In this document: positions 12,278 to 21,807 of the stretch, in pieces
Numbering within the stretch: position 1 is the first letter of the stretch
Layout: each line of letters begins with the position of its first letter
NCBI GenBank assembly: GCA_030632225.1
Contig: DAOVVF010000001.1
Coordinates: 1 to 23,339, forward strand
Direction: 5' to 3'
Length of the DNA: 23,339 nucleotides
Source: Candidatus Parcubacteria bacterium
GTDB taxonomy: Bacteria > Patescibacteriota > Patescibacteriia > UBA1558 > GWA2-36-10
Notes under the pieces: model-generated
The model's input: the letters and a program-made list of their open reading frames with translations, nothing else
Told to the model about the DNA's origin: nothing
The model's database searches: none
Made by a program: the position numbers and the translations under genes

Positions 12278-13298
12278 ATTAAATATAGCTTTTTTTGAGA
12301 TAGAGGACTGGGAAAAAGATTATTTAAGTAAAAAATTAAAAAGTTTTAAGTTGAATTTTTTTAAGGATGTTTTAGTTAAGAAAGATTTAGTTAAAATAAA
12401 AGACATAGATATACTATCTCCTTTTATCTATACCAAAGTAAATAAGGATGTTATAAAATCTCTGCCTAAATTAAAATTAATAGCTACTCGTTCCACAGGC
12501 TTTGATCATATTGATTTAAAATCTGCTAAATCAATTAAAGTAGCTAATGTCCCTTATTATGGAGAAAATACTGTAGCTGAGCACACCTTTGCTTTAATAT
12601 TATCTTTGTCTCGTAAAATACACCAAGCCTATCAAAGAACTTCACGTGGTAATTTTAGCTTAGAAGGATTAAGGGGTTTTGATTTAAAAGATAAGACGAT
12701 TGGTATTATAGGTTGTGGGCATATTGGTCAACATGTAGTTAGAATGGCTAAAGGTTTTGAAATGAATGTGCTAGTGTTTGACCCTAAAAGAGATAATAAG
12801 GTAGCTAAACGTTTAGGCTTTAAATATGCTACTTTAAATGATTTGCTAAAAAAATCAGATGTAATTAGTTTACATGCTCCATATAATAAAAAGACTCACC
12901 ATTTAATTAACCTAAAGAATATTAAATTAATAAAGAAGGGAGCTATTCTAGTTAATACAGCTCGGGGAGGACTAATAGATACTACAGCTTTAGTAGATGG
13001 TTTAAGAACAGAGAGATTAAGTGGTATTGGTTTAGATGTGCTAGAAGAAGAGAAATTTATTCTTAAAGAAGAAGCTCAATTACTTTCTCCTTATCTTTGC
13101 AGTACAGATAAAAGAGGCGCTCAAGATTGTTTAAAGACTATTGTAGAAGGACATATGCTGTTAGTATCTGACAAAGTAATTGTCACACCTCATAATGCTT
13201 TTAACAGTCAGGAAGCCTTAGAAAGAATATTAGATACTACAGTAGAGAATATATTAGACTTTAGTAAAAAGAAGAAGATAAAAAATTTAGTTAAATAG
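12264..13298 (+). CDS. D-isomer-specific 2-hydroxyacid dehydrogenase (D-lactate dehydrogenase-like)
   Basis: The protein interconverts a 2-oxoacid and its D-2-hydroxyacid with NAD(H). At 344 residues it has both domains. Visible features are TRSTGFDHIDL (about 74-84), the NAD-binding loop GIIGCGHIGQ (about 147-156), the substrate Arg in NTARGGLID, the catalytic Glu in GLDVLEEE, and the catalytic His in TPHNAFNS. The pattern and the spacing of the active-site Tyr/Phe residues resemble fermentative D-lactate dehydrogenases, but the substrate cannot be fixed from sequence. Two ATGs (12264 and 12270) both lie inside the end of murI, and the choice between them is open. D-lactate could feed either fermentation or cell-wall precursor synthesis. 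It is the last gene of the operon, closed by a strong terminator. Confidence 0.9.
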   Translation: MNMNKLNIAFFEIEDWEKDYLSKKLKSFKLNFFKDVLVKKDLVKIKDIDILSPFIYTKVNKDVIKSLPKLKLIATRSTGFDHIDLKSAKSIKVANVPYYGENTVAEHTFALILSLSRKIHQAYQRTSRGNFSLEGLRGFDLKDKTIGIIGCGHIGQHVVRMAKGFEMNVLVFDPKRDNKVAKRLGFKYATLNDLLKKSDVISLHAPYNKKTHHLINLKNIKLIKKGAILVNTARGGLIDTTALVDGLRTERLSGIGLDVLEEEKFILKEEAQLLSPYLCSTDKRGAQDCLKTIVEGHMLLVSDKVIVTPHNAFNSQEALERILDTTVENILDFSKKKKIKNLVK

Positions 13299-13324
13299 AA
13301 AACAGCCCCTAACGGGGCTGTTTT
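13299..13324. terminator. Bidirectional terminator between convergent operons
   Basis: A perfect 11-bp stem (AAAACAGCCCC / GGGGCTGTTTT) with a TAAC loop starts right after the dehydrogenase stop codon and ends at the stop codon of the minus-strand gene. It has T-rich sequence on both strands. Confidence 0.9.
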
Positions 13325-13665
13325 TATATCTTCTGATAACTTTCAAAGTGTATCTCATCATCCTTAAATATTTCTATAACCTTGTATTTACCTTTAGTAT
13401 ATACTGTATCATTTTCTTTAAAGTGAGTAGCTTCTAGGATTATAATACTGGCTTTTGGTTTTGACAATTGTTCATTGCCAGTAGTTTCTAGTAAAGGTAA
13501 TTCTCCATGTAACCAATATAGTCTTTGATCTTTTTTTAGAAAATTATATTCTTTTTCTACTTCTAGATTTTCTGGAATACATTCTTCTTTTTTTCTATTA
13601 CCATTCTTGTATTCAGCAATATTCCTTAAAGCTAGATCAGGATTAAATTCTACTTGAATACCCAT
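13324..13665 (-). CDS. Small hypothetical protein, 113 residues, last gene of the secG operon
   Basis: I do not recognise the family. The protein is soluble and strongly charged. An N-terminal GIQVEFNPDLALRNI segment is followed by a K/E-rich stretch (about 20-50). The second half alternates hydrophobic and charged residues (SIIILEATHF, YTKGKYKVIEIF), as in a small beta-barrel fold. It contains a single cysteine and no membrane segment. The ATG lies one base after the trpS stop codon, so it is very likely translated from the same mRNA as trpS. The downstream terminator is shared with the convergent operon. Tight linkage to trpS suggests a real, conserved gene, but no function can be proposed. 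Confidence 0.8.
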   Translation of the reverse strand: MGIQVEFNPDLALRNIAEYKNGNRKKEECIPENLEVEKEYNFLKKDQRLYWLHGELPLLETTGNEQLSKPKASIIILEATHFKENDTVYTKGKYKVIEIFKDDEIHFESYQKI

Positions 13666-13666
13666 A

Positions 13667-14620
13667 TTATATTAAGCCTACTAGTTTTTTGATTTCCTTT
13701 AAATTTTTGTCAGCTATCTTCTGAGCTTGTTTAGCTCCATTGGCTAATATTTTCTCTACCTCTTTAGGATGAGCTTCATAATGCTTAATCTTTGTTTGAA
13801 TAGGTTTAAGGAATTTAATTAATTCTTTAGTTAATTCTTCTTTTAGTTTAGAGTTCATTAACTTATTAGCTTCAAAATCAGCTTTCATAGTGCTATGTTT
13901 TTTAGCATCTCCAAAGTAATAGTAAAGGTCTAGTAAATTATGTACTCCTGCTTCATCAGCTACTGCTTTTTTAATCTTTTTAGTAATAGTAGCTTTATTA
14001 TCTCTTAAAGTAATATAACTAGGCTCTCCTAAAGATTTACTCATCTTCTTGTTAGAAGCATTTAAAGACATTACTCGAGGAATAGGAGAAAGAGTAGGGT
14101 TAATTGTAGGGAAATATGTTTTATATTTGTTATTGAATTTTCTAGCAATTACTCTAGTTAGTTCCAAATGCTGTAATTGATCTTCACCAATCGGTACTGC
14201 TTCAGCTTTATATAGTAATATATCGGCAGCTTGTAATACAGGGTAGGTTAGTAAACCAGAATTAATATTATTCTTTTGCTCTTCAGACTTGTCTTTAAAC
14301 TGAGTCATCCTATTAAGTTCAGCAATAGGGGTAAGAGTACCAAATATCCAGGCTAGTTCTGTATGTCCAACTACATCAGATTGTCTAAAGAGAATAGATT
14401 TCTTAGGATTAATACCAACAGCTAGCAGATCAATAGCTAAGCTTAAAGTATTATCTTTTAGCTCTTTAGCTGTAATATTTCCTGTTAAAGCATGTAGATC
14501 AACTACAGAGTAAATACAACTATATTTATTCTGTAAGTCTACCCAGTTTTTAACAGCACCTAGATAATTGCCTAGATGTAAATTACCGGTTGGTTGTATG
14601 CCAGAGAATAGTGTTTTCAT
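13667..14620 (-). CDS. trpS: Tryptophanyl-tRNA synthetase
   Basis: TrpS charges tRNA-Trp with tryptophan. The 317-residue class I synthetase has the HIGH-type motif PTGNLHLGNYLGAVKNW (about 9-25), GLLTYPVLQAADILLY (about 124-139), PIGEDQLQHLELTR (about 144-157), and the KMSKS loop NKKMSKSLGEPS (about 190-201). The C-terminal helical anticodon-binding part is complete. It lies 18 bases after the RNase J gene and one base before the small hypothetical gene, inside a five-gene minus-strand operon. Only a weak purine stretch precedes the ATG. Nothing is unusual. Confidence 0.97.
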   Translation of the reverse strand: MKTLFSGIQPTGNLHLGNYLGAVKNWVDLQNKYSCIYSVVDLHALTGNITAKELKDNTLSLAIDLLAVGINPKKSILFRQSDVVGHTELAWIFGTLTPIAELNRMTQFKDKSEEQKNNINSGLLTYPVLQAADILLYKAEAVPIGEDQLQHLELTRVIARKFNNKYKTYFPTINPTLSPIPRVMSLNASNKKMSKSLGEPSYITLRDNKATITKKIKKAVADEAGVHNLLDLYYYFGDAKKHSTMKADFEANKLMNSKLKEELTKELIKFLKPIQTKIKHYEAHPKEVEKILANGAKQAQKIADKNLKEIKKLVGLI

Positions 14621-14638
14621 ATCTCTATTTTAGCCTAT

Positions 14639-16558
14639 TTATACTTCAATGACAACTGGCAGAACCATTGGTCTGCGTTCAGTTTTTTGGAATATAAATT
14701 TACCTAAATTATTGCGTAAAGTCTCTTTTATATATTTTTCATCAATTTTAGTATGAGTTTTACTATGTTCATTGATAGTATTCTTTATTCTAGTCCTTAT
14801 TTCCTCTACTAATTTTTTATTCTCCCTCATGTAAATAAAGCCACGAGAAATAATATCAGGAGAATGAATTAAACGTCCATTGTTGCGAGTGATAGTAGCA
14901 ATAACTACTATCATGCCATCAGTAGCCATAACTTGTCTATCACGTAAGACAACATTTGATATGTCACCAATGCCTAAGCCATCTACCATAACATAATCAG
15001 TGTTAACTTTTTCTTTGACTGGCTGTGGTTTACCGTTTTTAAATTCTAGAACATCGCCATTATTTAAAACAATAATCTGGTTAGCTTTTAAACCATTGCG
15101 TATAGCCAACTTCTTAGTTTCAACCAGCATATAGTGATTAGCATAGACAGGTATAAAGTAATCAGGCTTAACTTGCTTAAGTACCTGTACAATATCATTA
15201 GCGTTAGCATGACCACCTGAATGCACATTCATAAATTCACTATGAATAACATTTTCTGTTAGGCGATAAATTTTATCTTTTAGTCTTTGGATAGTAGCTT
15301 CATTACCAGGAATAACTGAAGATGAAAAGACCACAGTGTCGCTACCCTTAATTTTTATATTTTTGTGACTGCCATTAACAATACGGGAGAAGACAGCATT
15401 AGTCTCACCTTGAGCACCAGTACAAATAACAACAATTTTATTGTCAGGGTAGTTATGAATTTTATTAACACCAATAAGGGAATCTTTTCTAAATTTTAAA
15501 TAACCAAGTTTTTTGCCAATCTCTACATTCATTTTCATACTGTAACCATCTAGAGCAATTTTTTTACCAACTTTTTCAGCATATTCAATCAAAACTTTAA
15601 CCCTTTCTAAATTAGAGGAAAAAGTACCAATAATAATTCGTCCAGGAGCTTCTCTGATAAGTTTTTGTAGATTTTGAATAGCTTCTTTGACGGGTACCCT
15701 TTGCTTAGTGTAAGAAACACCTAAACTCTCCAGCATTAAAATACGGGGTGAGGGTAATTTACTAAGATGTTCATAGGTAACAATATCACCTTCCATAGGA
15801 TCAGTTTCTAAATTCCAATCACCAGGATGTATAATGGTGCCATGAGGAGTTTTTATAATAACACCCACAGCATCCATAATAGAATGTTCTACACGGAAAA
15901 AGCTTACTTCAAATTTTCCTAATTTTATTTTTTGGTTGAAGTTGTTAATAACAGCTGTTTTTAATTGACCTACAGAACCCTTTTTATAATCTTCTTGTCT
16001 TTTTTTAATAAGTGATAAGGTAAGCTGTCTGCCAATTATTAATGGATAGCCTAACTGCTCTAGCATCATAGGAGCTGCACCAATATGATCTAAGTGTCCA
16101 TGACTAAAGAGAACCCCACGGATATTTTTTTTCTTTTTTTCCAGACTAGATGTGTTAGGTATAATATAGTCAATACCGGGCATATTTTCATCAGGAAATT
16201 GTATACCCATGTCTAAGATTATAATATCATCTTTATATTCAAAGACAGTACTATTTCTACCAACCTCTTCCTGGCCTCCTAAAGGATAAATTTTTAGAGT
16301 ATCTTTAATAGCTATAGGAGTTCCTTTCTGTGGCTGAAATTTTCTGCCTATTAATGGACGAGCTTTTCGCCTTGTTTGTTTAATAGGCTTACTTTTTCTA
16401 GGAGTTTGCTTTTTAGCTTGTGTTAAAACAGGACCTTTAGTTTTTTTAGGCCTAATTTTATGTTTTACATTTTTTCTTGCCCTATAAAAGGGCTTCTTTT
16501 TTCTTTTACTGGTATTACTTGATAGTAAATTATCAGTCGTATCTTTTATTGCGTTCAT
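14639..16558 (-). CDS. rnj: Ribonuclease J with basic N-terminal extension
   Basis: RNase J is a metallo-beta-lactamase/beta-CASP nuclease with endo- and 5'-3' exonuclease activity in mRNA turnover and rRNA maturation. The zinc motif FSHGHLDHIGA (H153, H155, D157, H158) and later ligands in VEHSIMDAVG and HPGDWN are present. The beta-CASP part has GTFSSNLERV and HSGGHAN. A C-terminal domain completes the 639 residues, somewhat longer than the usual 550-560. The excess is an about 80-residue N-terminal tail extremely rich in Lys and Arg, probably a flexible RNA-binding region. The catalytic core begins near TLKIYPLGGQEEVGRN (about 87). No SD is seen. It is the third gene of the operon. Confidence 0.94.
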   Translation of the reverse strand: MNAIKDTTDNLLSSNTSKRKKKPFYRARKNVKHKIRPKKTKGPVLTQAKKQTPRKSKPIKQTRRKARPLIGRKFQPQKGTPIAIKDTLKIYPLGGQEEVGRNSTVFEYKDDIIILDMGIQFPDENMPGIDYIIPNTSSLEKKKKNIRGVLFSHGHLDHIGAAPMMLEQLGYPLIIGRQLTLSLIKKRQEDYKKGSVGQLKTAVINNFNQKIKLGKFEVSFFRVEHSIMDAVGVIIKTPHGTIIHPGDWNLETDPMEGDIVTYEHLSKLPSPRILMLESLGVSYTKQRVPVKEAIQNLQKLIREAPGRIIIGTFSSNLERVKVLIEYAEKVGKKIALDGYSMKMNVEIGKKLGYLKFRKDSLIGVNKIHNYPDNKIVVICTGAQGETNAVFSRIVNGSHKNIKIKGSDTVVFSSSVIPGNEATIQRLKDKIYRLTENVIHSEFMNVHSGGHANANDIVQVLKQVKPDYFIPVYANHYMLVETKKLAIRNGLKANQIIVLNNGDVLEFKNGKPQPVKEKVNTDYVMVDGLGIGDISNVVLRDRQVMATDGMIVVIATITRNNGRLIHSPDIISRGFIYMRENKKLVEEIRTRIKNTINEHSKTHTKIDEKYIKETLRNNLGKFIFQKTERRPMVLPVVIEV

Positions 16559-16582
16559 AAATATTTTTTTAGTTATTTTTAA

Positions 16583-18472
16583 TTAATCTTGTGAGAGTAC
16601 TCTTTTGGTTTTTATATACCAAGAGTTAATATTATTAAACCGATCAGCTGGTAGGTTAATAAACTGGAGATTATCCAAGCCTTTTAACTTGTTAGTTGTC
16701 GGATAAGTATATGTAGGATTGTAGAGGAATATAGCAAAATTAAGTTCTAGTAATTTTTCTTGAAAATTTTGTAAAGGTTCTAACTTGTCATCATTAGTTT
16801 TAGCTTGTCTGACTAACTCTAATGCCTTATCAATATCTTTGTTAGCTAGCACACTTAAATTCAAGCCAGGAGATTCATTCTGGGAAGAATGCCAGAAAGG
16901 ATAGGGTCCAGAATTAATATTAATTACTTCACCAAAGACTAATACTTGGTAGTTTCTTGGTTCAATAATACTTTGTTTTATTTTATCTTTAGAAATTATT
17001 TCTAATTCTGTCTTAATGCCAATACTTTCCCAGCTTTCTTTTATAATGCTAATTATCTTTACATTTTCTGATTGATCTACTGTAGTTAATTTAACACTTA
17101 ATTCTTCTTTATCATCCTCTTCCCCTTTGGTTCTAAATTGTTCTTCTTCGTTAATTTTCCAATCTAGTTCTTCTAGCAAAGCTTTAGCTTGGTCTAAATT
17201 AAATTCCTCGCCTTTTAATTCAGCATCATAGCCCAACATACCAGGTAGGACAGGGGAGTTAATAATCTGTCCGTCATTATTCAAAACTTCAATTAGTATT
17301 CTCTGCTTATTAACACTTAAAGCCAAAGCTTGCCTAAACTTAGAATCTTTTAGTACAGAGTTGTTAGTAGGATTAAAGAACAAAGCAGTATATTGAGGGA
17401 ATTGCAGATTATGTAAGTTAATCTTACTATTCTTTAATTCATCCTTAAATTCTTTTGGTAAGTATATTAATCCATCAATATTACTATTCTCTAAAGCAGT
17501 TACTCCAGTTAAAAAGTCTGGATAGAACTTAAAGCTTAAGTTAGAAATATAGGCAGGACCTAGATGATAGTCTTCGTAAACTTCTAAATTGTAGTTTCTG
17601 ATAATACCTTCACTATCACGAGTTAAAGATTTAAATTGATAGGGTCCTGAACCAATTGGTTTGATATTCAAGTCAGCTAAAGCAGCTCCAAAGGCAGGAA
17701 TAGAATACCAGAGATGTTCGGGTATGATGCCAATAGTTAGAATAGATAGAAAAGGAGAAAAAGGATTTTCTAATCTAAATTGTACTGTCTTGTCGTTTAT
17801 ACGATGAACAGTAATACCATTAAAGCTATTCTTGAAAGGACTTTTGTATTCAGGATTCTTTATACTATTAATAGTAAAAATAATATCATCAGCTATTATT
17901 TTCTGGCCATCATGCCATCTCAGATTATCTTTTAACTCAAAAGTATATGTTTTACCTTCAGCATCAATAGTATAACCAGAAGCTAGATCAGGTACTAATT
18001 GACCCTGCTCATCAAATTTCATTAAACCAGAGAAGACTAATTTATTTAAATCACGATCAACATCAGTAGCAGCTAGGACAGGGTTAACCAAACGAGGTGT
18101 ACCAATTAATCCTTCAGTATAGCTACCACCTTTAGCTGGAACAGCTATTGAATTATCAACATAGGTGCGCCAACCAAAAGTGGTAGAAGCTATTACAAAT
18201 ATTAATATAGCTACTAGTATTTGTAATTTTTCTTGTTTGTTTAAGAACTTAGGTAGTTGTTTTAACTGAGACCAATTAGGTATTTTCTTCCTATTCAAAC
18301 CTAGAATTAATTGCTGATTAATATCCTCAGGTTCTGGAGGAAAAAGTTGCTCTTTAGTTTTTCTACCTAAAGTAAAAGATTTAGTAAAAATATTTTTACT
18401 ATTTCTAGTAACAAAAGAGAAGAATGATTTTGTACCTTGCCCTAATTTAGACAAAGGATTTTTTGAGAACAC
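16583..18472 (-). CDS. Membrane-anchored oligopeptide-type solute-binding protein (SBP family 5)
   Basis: The 629-residue protein belongs to the extracellular solute-binding family 5 (peptides, nickel, opines). The SBP core starts at GGSYTEGLIGTPRLVNPVL (about 115) and shows the family pattern with WHDGQKI, the A-L-S-V-N-K segment (ALALSVNKQRIL, about 387) and a C-terminal lobe. It lacks a lipobox. Instead, about 82 basic residues precede one membrane segment (about 83-101), so it is a type II anchored protein with an unusually long cytoplasmic tail. The start codon is GTG and no SD is visible. No ABC permease or ATPase gene lies in this window, so its transporter is elsewhere or absent. It follows secG by 11 bases. 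Confidence 0.9.
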   Translation of the reverse strand: MFSKNPLSKLGQGTKSFFSFVTRNSKNIFTKSFTLGRKTKEQLFPPEPEDINQQLILGLNRKKIPNWSQLKQLPKFLNKQEKLQILVAILIFVIASTTFGWRTYVDNSIAVPAKGGSYTEGLIGTPRLVNPVLAATDVDRDLNKLVFSGLMKFDEQGQLVPDLASGYTIDAEGKTYTFELKDNLRWHDGQKIIADDIIFTINSIKNPEYKSPFKNSFNGITVHRINDKTVQFRLENPFSPFLSILTIGIIPEHLWYSIPAFGAALADLNIKPIGSGPYQFKSLTRDSEGIIRNYNLEVYEDYHLGPAYISNLSFKFYPDFLTGVTALENSNIDGLIYLPKEFKDELKNSKINLHNLQFPQYTALFFNPTNNSVLKDSKFRQALALSVNKQRILIEVLNNDGQIINSPVLPGMLGYDAELKGEEFNLDQAKALLEELDWKINEEEQFRTKGEEDDKEELSVKLTTVDQSENVKIISIIKESWESIGIKTELEIISKDKIKQSIIEPRNYQVLVFGEVININSGPYPFWHSSQNESPGLNLSVLANKDIDKALELVRQAKTNDDKLEPLQNFQEKLLELNFAIFLYNPTYTYPTTNKLKGLDNLQFINLPADRFNNINSWYIKTKRVLSQD

Positions 18473-18483
18473 TGTTATAGTAT

Positions 18484-18705
18484 TTAATTACCAATAAATA
18501 GATTAGCCAAAGCTGTGGCTAAGAATAATATAGCTAGAACAATAGTAGCTCTAAAGATAATTTTTTCAGCTCCTCTTTTAGTACGATAAACAGCACCTTC
18601 ACCGCCAAAAGCAGAGCCCAATCCAGAGCCTTTTTGTTGCATTAAAATAGTGATTATCAACAGAATAGATATGACAATCTGTACGATATATAGGATATTT
18701 TCCAT
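18484..18705 (-). CDS. secG: Preprotein translocase subunit SecG
   Basis: SecG is the small accessory subunit of the SecYEG channel. The 73-residue protein has two membrane helices (about 4-22 and about 50-69) joined by the diagnostic loop LMQQKGSGLGSAFGGEGAVYRTKRG (about 21-45, quoted in shortened form as QQKGSGLGSAFGG). It is the first gene of a five-gene minus-strand operon and is preceded by a near-consensus promoter about 25 bases upstream. No SD precedes the ATG, and the leader is about 16 bases. Confidence 0.95.
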   Translation of the reverse strand: MENILYIVQIVISILLIITILMQQKGSGLGSAFGGEGAVYRTKRGAEKIIFRATIVLAILFLATALANLFIGN

Positions 18706-18728
18706 GTATAGTATTAATTAACTACTGT

Positions 18729-18757
18729 ATCTTAGCAGATAAGGGGCTATTTGTCAA
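18729..18757 (-). promoter_or_regulatory. Promoter of the secG operon
   Basis: On the minus strand, TTGACA (18752-18757), 17 bases ending in TGC, then TAAGAT (18729-18734): consensus -35 plus extended -10. The predicted start is near 18722, about 16 bases before the secG ATG. Confidence 0.8.
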
Positions 18758-18788
18758 CTAGAGGCTTTAGATATCTTCCCATTAATTC

Positions 18789-18817
18789 TTGACTTAGTTT
18801 CTGTTCCATGTTATCCT
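18789..18817 (+). promoter_or_regulatory. Promoter of uvrA
   Basis: TTGACT (18789-18794), 17 bases, then TATCCT (18812-18817). The predicted leader is about 24 bases with no SD. I see no LexA-box-like palindrome over it. Confidence 0.6.
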
Positions 18818-18847
18818 GTTCAGGATTATCATTTCTCAAATTTTCAT

Positions 18848-21688
18848 ATGCCTAAGTATATAACTATCAAAGGTGCGTGTGTACACAATCTAAAGAATGT
18901 GGATGTTAAAATTCCCCGTGACAAACTTGTTGTTATCACGGGGCTTTCTGGTTCTGGTAAATCTTCTTTAGCTTTTGATACTATCTATGCTGAAGGACAA
19001 CGAAGATATGTTGAATCACTATCAGCATCTGCCAGACAATTTCTAGATATAATGGACGAGCCTGATGTAGAACAAATAGATGGACTTTCTCCCGCTATAT
19101 CTATTGATCAGAAATCTTCTTCTCGTAATCCACGTTCTACAGTTGGTACAGTTACTGAAATATATGATTATTTAAGATTACTATTTGCTAAAGTTGGTAT
19201 TCCCTACTGTCATAAATGTGATACAGCTTTAGAAAAACAAAGTTTAACTCAAATAGCTGACAAGATCTGGAAACTACCAGCTGAAGTAGAGTTTATACTC
19301 TTAAGTCCTATAATCTCTAACAAAAAAGGAGAGCATCGTAAAGCTCTAGAAAGAGTTAAGTTGGCTGGTTATCAAAGAATTAGAATAGATGGTGAGATAA
19401 TGAGTTTAACTGATGCTGAAAAACTAGAGTTAGATAAATACAAAAGACATACTATTGAAATAGTCATTGATCATCTTAGACAAGATGGTAGTAAAAAGAC
19501 TAAAACTCATTTAATGGACGTACTTAAAGTAGCCTTAGATTTAGGTAATGGCTATATAGTTATTAACTTACCTAAGAGTGATAAGGATATGAGTTTTTCA
19601 CAGCACTTTACTTGTCCTGAACACAATGAAGTTAATTTTGCTAGTATTGAAGCTAGTGATTTTTCTTTTAATAATCCTCATGGCGCTTGTCCTGACTGTA
19701 CTGGTTTAGGTACTAAGCTAATTGTAGATGCAGATTTAGTAATGCCTAATCCTAGATTATCTTTAGCTGAAGGAGCTATTAGACCTTGGTCTCGTACAGC
19801 TACTAATCAAGGCTGGTATGCAGCTATTTTAGAAGCAGTAGCTAAGAGATATAAGTTTTCTACTCGAGTACCAATTAGTAAATTAACCAAGAAGCAATTA
19901 GATATTGTACTCTATGGTACTGGTTCTGAAGAATATAGATTAAATTGGAATGGCAATCATAATGGAGATTACAAAACTAAGTTTGAAGGAGTTGTTGCTA
20001 ATCTATCCAGGCGCTATCGTGAAACTGATTCAGACTATATCCGTAGTGAGATAGAAAGATATATGAGGATAGAGATTTGTGAAACTTGTCACGGTAAAAG
20101 ACTAAAGCCAGAGATTTTAAGCATTAGATTGGATAGTAAGAATATAGCTGCAGTAACTGCTATGAGCATTAACGAGGTTTACAAGTTTTTTACTGCCTTA
20201 CCCAAAGAATTAGACAGTACTCAGTTGATAATTGCTAAGCAGATTATCAGAGAAATAAAGGAAAGACTTAATTATCTATCTGATGTTGGTTTAGATTATC
20301 TAACTTTAGACAGATCAGCTACTACATTATCAGGCGGTGAAGCTCAACGTATTCGTTTAGCTACGCAGATAGGCTCTGCTTTAACTGGCGTAGTATATAT
20401 TCTAGATGAACCATCTATTGGCTTACATCAAAGAGATAATAAGAGATTAATAGAAGCTTTAAGTCATCTAAGAGATATAGGTAATACAGTAATTGTAGTA
20501 GAACATGATGAAGAAACCATTCTTTCAGCTGAACATGTAATTGATATTGGTCCTGGAGCTGGTAAACATGGTGGTAAATTAGTAGCTCAAGGAACTCCAG
20601 CTGCTATCAAAAAAAACAAGAAATCTTTAACTGGACAGTATTTAGCAGGTACTAAAGCTATTTCTTTACCTAAGAAGTACCGTAAAGGTAATGGCAAGCA
20701 ATTAAGTATTCTAGGAGCCAGTGAATTTAATCTAAAAGATATAGATGTTAATTTACCTTTAGGTAAGTTTGTTAGTATTACAGGAGTATCTGGTTCTGGT
20801 AAATCAACTCTAATGACAGAGATTCTAGCTAAAGCTTTGTCTAGACATTTTTACAGAGCTAAAAGTAGTCCTGGTGAGCATAAGGAAATTAAAGGCTTAG
20901 AGAATATTGATAAGGTGATTGATATTGATCAGTCTCCAATTGGCAGAACACCAAGATCTAATCCAGCAACATATACTGGAGTCTTTACATATATCAGAGA
21001 TCTATTTGCTGAAATACCAGAAGCTAAAGTACGTGGTTACAAAGCTGGTAGATTCAGCTTTAATGTCAAAGGTGGCCGTTGTGAATCTTGTCAGGGCGAT
21101 GGCATGATCAAGATAGAAATGAATTTCTTAGCTAATGTTTATGTAGAGTGTAAAGAATGTCGTGGCAAGAGGTATAATAACGATGCTTTAGAAATTCATT
21201 ACAAAGGTAAGGATATTTCTGAAATATTACAGATGACTGCTGAAGAAGCCATGAACTTCTTTGATAATATTCCTAATATCCATAACAAGTTAAAAACTTT
21301 AGTTGATGTTGGTTTAGGCTATATCAAATTAGGACAACCAGCTACTACATTATCAGGTGGTGAAGCACAGAGAATTAAACTAGCTACTGAATTATCACGT
21401 CGTTCTTCTGGTAAGACATTATATATTTTAGATGAACCTACTACTGGTTTGCATTTTGATGATATAAAAAGACTATTAGAAGTATTACAACGCTTGGTTG
21501 ATAAAGGAAATACAGTCTTAATTATTGAACACAATCTAGATGTTATTAAGTCTTCTGACTGGGTAATTGATTTAGGTCCAGAAGGTGGTGATAAAGGAGG
21601 CTATATTGTAGCTGAAGGTACTCCTCAACAAGTAGCTAAAGAAAAGAAAAGCTATACTGGTCAGTATTTAAGCAAAATATTCAAATAG
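18848..21688 (+). CDS. uvrA: Excinuclease ABC subunit A
   Basis: UvrA is the damage-sensing ATPase of nucleotide excision repair and loads UvrB. At 946 residues it is full length, with two ABC modules. Visible are the first Walker [10 protein letters not shown] (32-40), the zinc-type pair CHKC (about 119), the second zinc region with CPDC (about 277), the ABC signature [17 protein letters not shown] (about 492) with Walker [13 protein letters not shown], then the second Walker [10 protein letters not shown] (about 650), the four-cysteine zinc finger CESC...CKEC (about 745-775), and the second signature [15 protein letters not shown] with [12 protein letters not shown]. All nucleotide-binding motifs are intact. 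It stands alone with its own promoter and terminator-like hairpin. uvrB and uvrC are not in the window. Confidence 0.98.
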   Translation: MPKYITIKGACVHNLKNVDVKIPRDKLVVITGLSGSGKSSLAFDTIYAEGQRRYVESLSASARQFLDIMDEPDVEQIDGLSPAISIDQKSSSRNPRSTVGTVTEIYDYLRLLFAKVGIPYCHKCDTALEKQSLTQIADKIWKLPAEVEFILLSPIISNKKGEHRKALERVKLAGYQRIRIDGEIMSLTDAEKLELDKYKRHTIEIVIDHLRQDGSKKTKTHLMDVLKVALDLGNGYIVINLPKSDKDMSFSQHFTCPEHNEVNFASIEASDFSFNNPHGACPDCTGLGTKLIVDADLVMPNPRLSLAEGAIRPWSRTATNQGWYAAILEAVAKRYKFSTRVPISKLTKKQLDIVLYGTGSEEYRLNWNGNHNGDYKTKFEGVVANLSRRYRETDSDYIRSEIERYMRIEICETCHGKRLKPEILSIRLDSKNIAAVTAMSINEVYKFFTALPKELDSTQLIIAKQIIREIKERLNYLSDVGLDYLTLDRSATTLSGGEAQRIRLATQIGSALTGVVYILDEPSIGLHQRDNKRLIEALSHLRDIGNTVIVVEHDEETILSAEHVIDIGPGAGKHGGKLVAQGTPAAIKKNKKSLTGQYLAGTKAISLPKKYRKGNGKQLSILGASEFNLKDIDVNLPLGKFVSITGVSGSGKSTLMTEILAKALSRHFYRAKSSPGEHKEIKGLENIDKVIDIDQSPIGRTPRSNPATYTGVFTYIRDLFAEIPEAKVRGYKAGRFSFNVKGGRCESCQGDGMIKIEMNFLANVYVECKECRGKRYNNDALEIHYKGKDISEILQMTAEEAMNFFDNIPNIHNKLKTLVDVGLGYIKLGQPATTLSGGEAQRIKLATELSRRSSGKTLYILDEPTTGLHFDDIKRLLEVLQRLVDKGNTVLIIEHNLDVIKSSDWVIDLGPEGGDKGGYIVAEGTPQQVAKEKKSYTGQYLSKIFK

Positions 21689-21691
21689 TCA

Positions 21692-21720
21692 TTGACAAGT
21701 TTAATTAATATTGTTAATTT
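21692..21720 (+). promoter_or_regulatory. Promoter of the 195-residue orphan gene
   Basis: TTGACA (21692-21697), 17 bases, then TAATTT (21715-21720), starting 4 bases after the uvrA stop codon. It has the same -10 sequence and spacing as the promoter of the orphan gene at 194. Confidence 0.55.
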
Positions 21721-21729
21721 TATATATAG

Positions 21730-21751
21730 TACAGGGGGGGGTCTTCCTGTA
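21730..21751 (+). terminator. Hairpin with G8 run after uvrA
   Basis: TACAGG (21730-21735) pairs with CCTGTA (21746-21751) and is followed by TTTTTGTTT, the form of an intrinsic terminator for uvrA. The left arm and loop contain eight consecutive G residues (21734-21741). Because it lies downstream of the promoter at 21692-21720, it may also act as a 5' leader hairpin or attenuator of the next gene. Confidence 0.6.
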
Positions 21752-21807
21752 TTTTTGTTTAGCTAAATCAGAGCAGTACCTTACATTTTTTTCAAAGGGG
21801 AAGAGTC

